In this document: piece after piece, positions 1 through 6,833 of the stretch | How positions within the stretch are numbered: the stretch's first letter is position 1 | Layout: every line of letters begins with the position of its first letter | Source of the DNA: Gryganskiella cystojenkinii | Lineage: Eukaryota; Mortierellomycota; Mortierellomycetes; Mortierellales; Mortierellaceae | Assembly: GCA_015852425.1 (NCBI GenBank) | Contig: JAAAIG010001138.1 | Location: 1-10,088 of the forward strand | Reading direction: 5' to 3' | DNA length: 10,088 bases | The notes under the pieces: model-generated | Told to the model about the DNA's origin: nothing | The model's database searches: none | The model's input: only the letters and a program-made list of their open reading frames with translations | Position numbers and translations under genes: made by a program

Positions 1-55
1 AGCCTTGACCTCAAAGACCTCGCGTCCTGTGCGTGTGTGAGTCACGATTGGAACG
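1..55. repeat. Perfect 55-base inverted match to 3988-4042
   Basis: Bases 1-55 are the exact reverse complement of 3988-4042. Both encode the F-box-like segment ending at Trp-Asn of the two LRR paralogues. High similarity continues after the first mismatch at base 56 (GAC against GCC). Because the window begins inside the match, its true length is unknown. Exact identity across third codon positions suggests recent duplication or gene conversion rather than selection on the protein alone. Confidence 0.9.
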
Positions 56-911
56 ACTCGTTTACACCGACACTCTACAACTCTGTCCTCTTGTCGAATT
101 ATGGCCCTTGCCCTAGCTTGGAAGTTGTCGAGAGATACAAGCACCTCATACAACACCTGAGGATTGAAAGCAACAAGACTGCCCACGCAAAAGTATCCAT
201 ATCTACACCGGACAACATAGTTTCTAGTATCATGGCCAACAATGCTCTAACCACTTTGATCTTGAGTAGCAGGATCGCAGAAAATGGAGCCTCGGCGCTG
301 TGGGAGGCACTCAAGATCAACTCAACTTTGTCCACTTTAGACTTGGGGAACAATGGGGTCGAAGACGATGGAGCTCGGGCGCTGGGAGAAGTACTCAAGA
401 TTAACTCAACTCTGTCCACTTTGGACTTGAGGGCCAACAGGATCGGACCCAATGGAGCTCAGGCGCTGTCTGTGGTGCTCAAGACAAACTCGAGTCTGAC
501 CACTTTGGACTTGTTTAGAAACTGGATCGGAGACAATGGAGCTCAGGCACTGTCCGAGGCACTCAAGACCAACTCGACTCTGACTACTTTGAACTTAGCT
601 GTAAACTTGATCGGAGATAATGGAGCTCAGGCGCTGTCCGAGGCACTCAGGACAAACTCAACTCTGACCACTTTGATCTTAGCTGGAAACTCGATCGGAG
701 ATAATGGAGCTCAGGCGCTGGCTGAAGCACTCAAGACCAACTCGACTATCACCATTTTGGACCTGGGGTTCAACAAGATCGGGGACGATGGAGCTCCAAC
801 TTAACTCTGTCTACTTTGAACTTGAGGGCTAACGAGATCGAATACAATGGAGCTCAGGCGCTGCGGGAGGCACTCAAGACCAACTCGAGTCTGACCTCTC
901 TGACCTTATAG
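1..911 (+). pseudogene. F-box/LRR protein gene, 5'-truncated by window edge and frameshifted
   Basis: Frame 1 is open from the first base, so the gene begins outside the window. The first residues (SLDLKDLASCACVSHDW) match the F-box-like N-terminus of the minus-strand paralogue at 2327-4105. From about 241 there follow seven LRRs of about 28 residues with the pattern LTTLDLxxNxIGDNGAQALxEALKTNS, typical of the ribonuclease-inhibitor-like LRR class. The seventh breaks at 796-797: after GDDGA the DNA jumps to the middle of the next repeat, as if 25 bases were lost, and frame 1 stops at 802-804. The LRR sequence continues in frame 3 from 798 to a TAG at 909-911. Beyond that, traces of the family's C-terminal cap (about 912-940) are not in a usable frame. 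A functional shortened protein ending at 804 is possible, but the conserved LRR sequence behind the stop argues for a broken gene. The likely role, by analogy, is an F-box protein whose LRR arc binds a partner. Confidence 0.75.
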
Positions 912-1060
912 AATCATCGGAGAGAGTGGGACTACAGTGCATGACACACAAGTCCCAAAAAAAATTCTCGTAGCATCGCAAACGCTCTTCAAAATTTCAA
1001 GAGTATTCTCTTTCTTTGGTCCCGTTCGCCATAACACTTCGAAAATCGATTACAATTCCG

Positions 1061-1083
1061 ACCACTGGTTGGCGAGCAGTGGT
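1061..1083. repeat. Small hairpin, 7-base arms
   Basis: ACCACTG (1061-1067) and CAGTGGT (1077-1083) are exact reverse complements around a 9-base loop. It lies about 150 bases beyond the last LRR codon of the left pseudogene. No function is claimed. Confidence 0.5.
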
Positions 1084-1763
1084 AGTTTTAAAAAAGTGAC
1101 TTTTACTATGTAAAAAATTGAAACCTGAAAAACATAGCTGAAGATTTGCGGCTAGAACGAGTTTTTTTTGTTGGTACGTTGGGACGAGGCATTAGTGGGG
1201 AGGAAGAAGATACACGCAGACGTGGTGGTACCGAAGATGGGGTTAAGAGGAGACAGAAAGATAGATAAGAGATGTGAGCAAATGGAGGAAAATACTTCCA
1301 TATGGGAAGGTGTTGAAAGCAATCGTGTCGTAGCCTTTGAGTTAGTTTTCAGAGTTCACCCTTGTATTGCTGTTGGTCCTCGCAACCCTTTCTGGTTCTT
1401 TATCCGTCTTTGCCCCTTTCTACATCTGCAGATATTGACCAGAGCGAGTACGCTAACCGTGTGTGCTTTCCCGTTTATTAGGACGATCGTCGATGGGGTA
1501 AACACACCCCTACGTCGACTACGATGAACCCTCTCCCGTCCGCAACCAGAGGCGATTGCAAATACCAACGAAAATCGCATTTATTCCGCGATGCTTGCTT
1601 CCTGAAAGCATGAAAAATTCTTGTTCTTTATTGTGCTTGTCTATGCTCCTTGTCGCGTGCTTTTTTTTAGACAAAATCCTCGTAATTTTGTTCCTTGTTC
1701 TTGTGCTGTGATATGGCGCCAGTCTTTGCGGTCCTGCACGCCGATTCATTTGGTGATTTCTAC

Positions 1764-1973
1764 AAAACAATCACCCGGCAAGTCAAGGCGCAACGAAGAA
1801 CACTCCATTCTTCTTTCTTACGATGTGGCATGGACAATAGAAAGAGAGGCCATCCATCTGTTTCTTGTTGTGCAGTGCAGTACAATAATCTCGTCTTGTC
1901 ATTTGCGACACGCCTTTGTGTGGCCCTGCATTCGGGAAAACAATCGCCGGAAATATCAAGGCGCAAAGAAAAG
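1764..1973 (+). repeat. Divergent short direct repeat, 173-base spacing
   Basis: The segment starting AAAACAATC at 1764 and running through CAAGGCGCAA is echoed at 1937, where AAAACAATCGCC is followed by ATCAAGGCGCAAAGAA. The copies are about 35 bases long, with several substitutions and small gaps. This looks like an old local duplication in non-coding DNA. Confidence 0.45.
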
Positions 1974-2210
1974 CTCGCAATCTTTTGGCGTGCACTAAAG
2001 AGGGCGAAGGACTGGTCGCTTGCTAATGCTAAGACTTTTTCAACCGCAGTTTACGTGCGTTTTTTGGGGAGGGGGTGCAAGATGAAGAGATGCCGTATGT
2101 GGTTGATAGAGTCGCAATCCCTTTGCATTTTTCTTTCGCCGCCTCTAACATTTTCCTCCCATACACGCCAGGAGCTTGCTTTTGCAACAATGCATGTTTG
2201 AAAAAACGAG

Positions 2211-2271
2211 CAAAACGAGATGGGTTGAACCGACTCCCCATTTGCCTTTGTAGCAAATGTGTCTCGTTTTG
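2211..2271. repeat. Nested inverted repeat 3' of the LRR gene
   Basis: The outer arms are CAAAACGAGA (2211-2220) and TCTCGTTTTG (2262-2271). Inside them, CATTTGC (2239-2245) and GCAAATG (2253-2259) form a second stem with a 7-base loop. On the minus strand this lies 56-116 bases beyond the stop codon at 2327-2329, where the 3' untranslated region of the LRR gene is expected. It could fold in the transcript or be the relic of a small inverted-repeat element. Confidence 0.6.
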
Positions 2272-2303
2272 AAACGAAAACGACGAGACTCTTCATCTTG
2301 GAC

Positions 2304-2315
2304 TTAATGCATTAA
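2304..2315. repeat. 12-base perfect palindrome
   Basis: TTAATGCATTAA is its own reverse complement and starts 12 bases beyond the stop codon of the minus-strand LRR gene. No canonical polyadenylation hexamer was found beside it. Functional meaning is unknown. Confidence 0.5.
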
Positions 2316-2326
2316 AACGATCATGT

Positions 2327-4105
2327 TTAATATATTTCTATGTCACAATTTGTGATGTGCATCACCTGAAACAGCATCTTAACCGCGCTGTCTCCAATCA
2401 GAGGATTGTCGAACAAGGTCAAAGTAGTCAGAGTCAAGTTCACCTTGAGTGCCTCAGCCAGCGCCTGAGCGCCACGGTCTCCAATCACGTTTCTAAACAA
2501 GTCCAAAGTGGTAAGAGTCGCGTTGGTCTTGAGTACCTCTGCCAGCGCCAGAGCTCCGTCGTCCCCGATCTTGTTGTACCCCAGGTTCAAAGTGGTCAGA
2601 CTCGAGTTGGTCTTGAGTGCCTCTGCCAACGCCTGGGCTCCGTTGGATTCGATCGAGTTGGCCCCCAAGGTTAAAGTGGTCAGAGTTGAGTTGGTCTTGA
2701 GTGCTTCTGCAAGTGCCTGAGCTCCATTGGATTCGATCTTGTTGACCCTCAAGTCCAAAGCAGACAGAGTTGAGTTCGTCTTGAGTGTTTCAGCCAGCGC
2801 CTGAGCTCCATTGTCTCCAATCGAATTTCTAAACAAGCCCAAAGTGGTAAGAGTCGAGTTGGTCTTGAGGACCTTGGACAGGGCTTGAGCTCCATTGTCT
2901 CCGATCATGTCGAGCTCCAAGTTCAAAGTGGTGAGGGTTATATTGGTCTTGAGTGCCTCGGACAGTGCCTGAGCTCCATTATCTCCGATCGAGTTTCCAG
3001 ATAAATTCAAAGTAGTCAGAGTCGAGTTGGTCTTGAGTGCCTCTGCCAGCGCCTGAGCTCCGTTGGATTCGATCGAGTTTCTAACTAAGTCCAAACCGGT
3101 AATAAGAGTCGAGTAGGACCCCAAGTTCAAAGTGGTGAGAGTCGAGTTGGTCTTGAGTGCCTCGAACAGTGCCTGAGCTCCATTGTCTCCGATCGAGTTT
3201 CCAGCTAAGTCCAAAGTGGTCAGAGTCGAGTTGGTCTTGAGTGCTTCAGCCAGCGCTCGAGCTCCATTGGATTCCATCGAGTTGGCCCCCAAGCTTAAAG
3301 TAGTCAGAGTTGAGTTGGTCTTGAGCGCTTCAGCCAGCGCCTGAGCCCCATCGTCTCCGACCCTGTTGAGCTTCAACATCAAAGTGGCCAGACTCGAGTT
3401 AGTCTTGAGCGCCTCTGCCAACGCCTGAGCTCCGTTGGATTCGATCGAGTTGGCCCCCAAGGTTAAAGTGGTCAGAGTTGAGTTGGTCTTAAGTGCTTCT
3501 GCCAGCGCCTGAGCTCCATTGGATTCGATCTTGTTGCCCCTCAAGTCTAAAGTGGACAGAGTTGAGTTGGTCTTCAGTGCTTCGGCCAGCGCCTTCGATC
3601 CATTGCCTTCGATCCTGTTGAACTCCAAGATCAAAGTGGTCAGAGTCGAGTTGGTCTTGAGCGCCTCCGACAACGCCCGAGCTCCACTGTCTCCGATCTT
3701 GTTGTACCCCAAGCTCAAAGTGGCCAAAGTCGAGTTGGTCTTTAGTGCTTCCGACAGCGTCAGGACTCCGTGGTCTCCGATCCTGTTGGACTTCAAGATC
3801 AACGTAGTCAGAGTATTGTTGACCATGATGCTAGAGAATATGTTGTCTCGTGTAGATACGGATAGATTTGCATAGCTTGAAATCGTCAGGTGTTGTAAAA
3901 GGTGGCTTTTACTCTTGAAAGACTCCATGCTGGGGCCATTTTCGTCTGACAAGAGGACAAAGTTGTAGAGCGGCGGTGTAAACGAGGCGTTCCAATCGTG
4001 ACTCACACACGCACAGGACGCGAGGTCTTTGAGGTCAAGGCTACTGGCAATTCTTGAGCGAATCTCGTGTAGATCAAGGGCATGTGTCTTGGACATCTTG
4101 GTCAT
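2327..4105 (-). CDS. F-box-like/leucine-rich repeat protein (RNI-like), intact
   Basis: This is the only complete gene in the window. The frame is also open upstream, but the first usable ATG is at 4105-4103 (592 residues). A second ATG at 4096-4094 has a better context (A at -3) and may be the real start. The N-terminus (ALDLHEIRSRIASSLDLKDL, then SCACVSHDW) resembles an F-box, the Skp1-binding helix of SCF ubiquitin ligases. From 3814 to 2435 there are 16 full LRRs plus one 11-residue stub, and then a cap ending CDIEIY. The 28-residue unit (TLTTLxLxxNxIGDNGAQALAEALKTNS) is the ribonuclease-inhibitor class, which folds as a curved solenoid for protein binding. No signal peptide, membrane segment or intron is evident, so a cytosolic or nuclear place is expected. 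The likely role is a substrate adaptor or other binding protein; the partner is unknown. Paralogues lie at 1-911 and 9862-10088. It could instead be an LRR protein without SCF function, as the F-box match is by eye. Confidence 0.88.
   Translation of the reverse strand: MTKMSKTHALDLHEIRSRIASSLDLKDLASCACVSHDWNASFTPPLYNFVLLSDENGPSMESFKSKSHLLQHLTISSYANLSVSTRDNIFSSIMVNNTLTTLILKSNRIGDHGVLTLSEALKTNSTLATLSLGYNKIGDSGARALSEALKTNSTLTTLILEFNRIEGNGSKALAEALKTNSTLSTLDLRGNKIESNGAQALAEALKTNSTLTTLTLGANSIESNGAQALAEALKTNSSLATLMLKLNRVGDDGAQALAEALKTNSTLTTLSLGANSMESNGARALAEALKTNSTLTTLDLAGNSIGDNGAQALFEALKTNSTLTTLNLGSYSTLITGLDLVRNSIESNGAQALAEALKTNSTLTTLNLSGNSIGDNGAQALSEALKTNITLTTLNLELDMIGDNGAQALSKVLKTNSTLTTLGLFRNSIGDNGAQALAETLKTNSTLSALDLRVNKIESNGAQALAEALKTNSTLTTLTLGANSIESNGAQALAEALKTNSSLTTLNLGYNKIGDDGALALAEVLKTNATLTTLDLFRNVIGDRGAQALAEALKVNLTLTTLTLFDNPLIGDSAVKMLFQVMHITNCDIEIY
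2435..3814 (-). repeat. LRR-coding array: 84-base tandem units with one stub
   Basis: Units of 84 bases (28 codons) run in frame: eight regular units (3814-3143), an 11-codon stub at 3142-3110, a 29-codon unit at 3109-3023, then seven regular units. The stub reads TLTTLNLGSYS and joins straight to TLITGLDL of the next unit. The fusion therefore removed 17 residues and left one extra residue in the following strand, all without breaking the frame. Alternate units carry ESNG or GDNG at the turn, which hints at two-unit recombination steps. Confidence 0.9.
2603..2770 (-). repeat. Recent two-unit duplication, partner at 3395-3562
   Basis: Compared by eye, 2603-2770 and 3395-3562 differ at only about ten of 168 bases, including a run of roughly 60 identical bases. 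Other pairs of LRR units in the gene are visibly more divergent. The encoded pattern (LDLR-x-NKIESNG, then LTLGANSIESNG) is shared. This is best read as block duplication or intragenic gene conversion inside the array. Confidence 0.75.
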
Positions 4106-4262
4106 AAAAGAGGAAGAATGTGACAAGCGTGGTGTAACAGGGATGGTGACGAGGACAGTGATGAGGGAGTTACAATAGGCGCGACAACAAAGGAGGAATG
4201 AGGAAAGGAAAGGCGAGGGAAGGAGGAATGGAAGAATGAAATGAAGAGAATGAGTAAGATGA
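4106..4262 (-). promoter_or_regulatory. CT-rich leader/promoter of the LRR gene
   Basis: On the plus strand 4189-4262 is almost pure purine (runs of GGAAAGGAAAGG type), so the minus strand carries a long pyrimidine tract just upstream of the LRR start codon. CT-rich tracts before the start are common in fungal promoters and often lie near transcription starts. No clear TATA box was seen. A similar CT-rich stretch precedes the decayed minus-strand gene near 9480-9600. Confidence 0.45.
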
Positions 4263-4844
4263 CAGTGAGGTTGTCAAAGGGAACAACAGAGTGAGCGAGG
4301 TGCTGATGTTAGGAAGCGGTCACTTGCCGATGAATTGTTCATGCTCTCCCCAGCGCCGAGCACCATTTCATATTCATCCGCTCTCAATCTCATGCCGGAG
4401 AAGTTTTTCAAGTAATACTCGGTTTTCTTAATACATGTGCGAACGTTACTGTATCCTGGGAAACCGTTATTTCGAATTCTCGACATCCTATTTACATTCT
4501 GCAAAACCGCACCCCCATGTCTTTCTCGTTGATATCACTTTGCTTAACCCCAAACAAGCGTTAGTGCGAGAAGTTGTTATTTAGAATCGCGATTACCGTG
4601 GAAAAGCATATGCGCAACAAGCCCATCTACAAACTTCCGTCACCGTGTTGTTAAGGAGAAATAAAATTAGAAATCGAACATGGGGGATGACTATTTTTTT
4701 TATAGCAAAACTACAAGATCCTCAATCGTCGACGCGTTTGTGGTCAGAGCGATGCATTTTTACAAGTCGGGTATGCACCTGGCACAGGCCTTCCGTCATT
4801 AATCGAATTCATCAAACCAAGCGCTCGGTGTCACTTAAGTCAAG
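4263..4844. other. Intergenic stretch, nothing supportable
   Basis: A 76-codon minus-strand frame (4274-4504) and a plus-strand frame (4645-4881) are present. Neither shows a domain, composition bias or context that supports a gene. The sequence is somewhat richer in A and T than its surroundings. Confidence 0.5.
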
Positions 4845-5362
4845 ATGGATAATCACGTCCAAGGCCTTGCTGAGAACATAGTACAGTACAACTCAACGTC
4901 GCCGTGCAACAAAAGGAACAAAAACTAACGGATCAAGACGATGAGGAAATCGTAGAGAGGCCAACCTGTTCGTTTTGTGGAATTGTTGCAGACCCGTTCA
5001 AATGGACACCTGTAGAATACACATTGGACGAAGAAGGCTCTTTCATATTCCGAACAAAAGAGGTGCCAGGTATCCTTGAGTTGAAGATGGGTGAGAGGGA
5101 TCTGAGAGCTGGCTGTGAGAATTTTTTTTGGAAATGTTCTCGCTCTGTATGACTTGTTGAAAGCGAGATCGTGAACAGGAGCACCAACGGAAGTCCAACG
5201 TCTGGATCCCTAAACTCGAAGCAGAGAATTGCAACAGGATTGGCCGTTTACACTTACCGAAAAACTCTCCTAGTCAAAAATAAAATATCCTCCCGAGTGG
5301 AGAGAACCTGGAACAAAAACACTGAAGTACTGCATCGTAAACGATCGCGTGGTCAAGAGTAG
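4845..5362 (+). pseudogene. Decayed coding sequence of unknown family
   Basis: Frame 2 is open from 4874 to 5551 apart from two stops (TGA 5150-5152 and TAG 5360-5362), which is long for non-coding DNA here. A possible start codon in frame 3 at 4845 leads into it through a shift. The translation has a CxxC pair (TCSFCG, about 4964-4981), a tryptophan/proline-rich patch, and VPGILELK followed by an acidic-basic stretch (about 5063-5090). The ELK triplet could be the end of a PD-(D/E)XK nuclease motif, but three residues are weak evidence. A GTGAGA at 5091 could be an intron donor, but splicing it to the AG at 5178 gives a stop, so I do not call an intron. The sequence abuts a Crinkler N-terminal remnant on the same strand; whether the two were ever one gene is unclear. 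Confidence 0.4.
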
Positions 5363-5365
5363 GAG

Positions 5366-5609
5366 ATGGAAGCGAACTTGACGAAAAGAACAGGAGAGTA
5401 CTGGCTTCGCGCTGGAGCTGTGGATGCATTTAGGGAGGTACGCCCTTTGGAGGTATCAGTCGATGGAGAGGTCTGCGATATTCCAAAAGCCTCAGAAGAA
5501 GCCCCCAGGAGGTGGCCCCGCGACAAGGCTCTCGAAGGTTTATCCAGCTGATGACGACCTTCCAGAAGACACGACTCCCATTGTTGTCCAGCGCGCGTCT
5601 CCTACCTAA
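5366..5609 (+). pseudogene. Crinkler-type (CRN) N-terminal domain remnant
   Basis: Crinklers are multidomain effector-like proteins known from oomycetes and early-diverging fungi. Their ubiquitin-like N-terminal domain contains a TLWRV-type motif and ends with a segment like LPEDTIHxxVQRP. Here frame 3 reads ALWR at about 5442-5453. Frame 2 then carries the continuation (VSVDGEVCDIPKASEEAP), and frame 3 resumes with ATRLSKVYPADDDLPEDT and ends VVQR just before the TAA at 5607-5609. Two offsetting indels therefore separate pieces of one ancestral domain. The first part of the domain, expected before the LWR motif, is not recognisable, and the usual C-terminal domain does not follow. The next coding remnant lies on the opposite strand, so the gene was probably cut by a rearrangement. 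Presence of the domain is an inference from motif recall. Confidence 0.6.
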
Positions 5610-5732
5610 TAATTAGGTAAACTTGGTGTGTTTTGCTGGGAACTCTGAGTTGAAGCTACATACAGGCTCTCGTTCATTAGTTGTACGTAGAACGGCTTGG
5701 GCTAACTAAGAATCTCCATTTTGATGCCCGTC

Positions 5733-6707
5733 TTATTCACTTTGATGGGGGGTTCTAAAGCTCGGACGAGTAAAGTCAGTGGGCTTGTCCAAGCGAGATG
5801 TCTGACAGATCTCTATCTTCTTAGTTAGCTCCTTCTGTAGGTTCATGAAGGGATTGATGGTTCTTGCAACCACGCAGAGATCAAACTGGGAGCGCGAGGC
5901 ATATAATACAACGTAGTTCTTCATCAGGTATATACTCCTAGCAACCTGCTGCAAAGATTAAAGTGCTACCTCCACCCCTAATAAACCAGGAGTAGAAGAG
6001 TTTTGGACGTCATCAACGCTACACTAATTTTCAGTATTTCACATTCCCCTTTGCTTACCACCACCACCACTATTCCGAACACCTTTAACTTGGCAACATC
6101 GACACGCTGCTGAGCCATATTGTCGATGGCGTCCTTAAGGAGGAGTTCACCTTCTCCAGGTCATTCTGGAGGACTGTCTTCTGGCCCGTCTTCTTTGCCT
6201 CCATATCAAATACAAAGCATTTCAGGCTAGGAAAATCGCGCTGCATAAAACGTCTGGGCGTCTTCCTGTACCCTCAGCGAGAGTATGACGACAATAAATG
6301 AGCAAGTGCTCTTTGTACATTTCCTTATTTTACCAATATACTCACCATCGCCAGCGCCACCTTGGATGCTACAGATAAACGTTTCGAGTGCTGTACCATC
6401 TCCAGCTATTGAAGTCGGCATCCTTCCAAAGAAAATCATCCGTCAACAAGCAATTCAAGACCTTCTTGTTATCTGATTCCCTGGCCGATCCAAGACGCTG
6501 TCCTGAGCATAGAAATAATGCATCTGAGCCAGTTAATTGGTGTAGGATGACAGATCTGCAATCGCATCCTTTGGCAGACTCTTCTTCAATTGAATAGACG
6601 GATGGATCCCCGGTGCGTGGCCCGATGGCATCATAAAGGCTATTTGGCGTGTCTTTCGCTTCGCTTAAATAGACGTGGTTTATAGCCTTACCCAAAAAAT
6701 AAATCAA
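5733..6707 (-). pseudogene. Decayed, apparently spliced gene of unknown family
   Basis: Several minus-strand frames look protein-coding and are co-linear. They are 6707-6369 (with LLTDDFLWKDADFNSW), about 6264-6100 (QRDFPSLKCFVFDMEAKK, then LQNDLEKVN), a shifted piece at about 6139-6058 (LLKDAIDNMAQQRVDVAKLK) and 5948-5733 (NYVVLYASRSQFDLCVVART). Two introns fit. One runs 6345-6266 (GTGAGTATAT to TACAG) and keeps the frame, but a TAG at 6369-6371 precedes it. The other runs 6058-5949 (GTAAGC to TTTGCAG) and joins phase 0 to phase 0. A one-base shift in a TCCTCC run near 6140 separates the two middle pieces. Coding-like sequence may continue in another frame to about 5640. A 33-codon minus-strand frame at 6821-6720 may belong to it. 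I do not recognise the protein. It could be the C-terminal part of a Crinkler-type protein, given the neighbour at 5366-5609, but no motif proves this. Confidence 0.45.
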
Positions 6708-6833
6708 GTGTTACGCGCTTCACAAGTAATCATGGTCATCGGCCGAATTTGAATATAGACACTTAAGTTTGTCCACGGATCCAGAGAGTGGCTCTATCCT
6801 TTTCACCTTACTGCAAATCATCTCCCGATACGC

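Larger units (their letters stand above)
912..2326. other. Intergenic stretch without a supportable gene
   Basis: The longest open frames here (for example 1168-1527 plus and 1695-2201 plus) have no recognisable domain, no repeat pattern and no consistent splice structure, so I do not call them. The stretch holds a small hairpin at 1061-1083, a divergent direct repeat at about 1764-1800 and 1937-1973, a nested inverted repeat at 2211-2271 and a 12-base palindrome at 2304-2315. It probably carries the 3' flanks of the left LRR pseudogene and of the convergent minus-strand LRR gene. Confidence 0.6.

Noticed and set aside
99..452. Minus-strand open frame over the left LRR pseudogene
   Set aside because: It is the antisense image of LRR codons and has no domain of its own.
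1168..1527. Plus-strand open frame of 119 codons starting at a TTG
   Set aside because: No motif, no homologue recalled, non-ATG start and intergenic-looking composition.
1695..2201. Plus-strand open frame of 168 codons
   Set aside because: It crosses a local non-coding direct repeat and shows Cys/Phe/Ser-rich random composition without a recognisable domain.
3519..3875. Plus-strand open frame antisense to the LRR gene, and similar ones at 2357-2674 and 2508-2720
   Set aside because: Repetitive open antisense frames are a by-product of the 84-base repeat unit; the sense frame has the LRR pattern and full length.
6058..6070. ACC trinucleotide run as a possible CRISPR or regulatory repeat
   Set aside because: It is only about four units, has no spacers, and is explained as a short microsatellite at an exon end.
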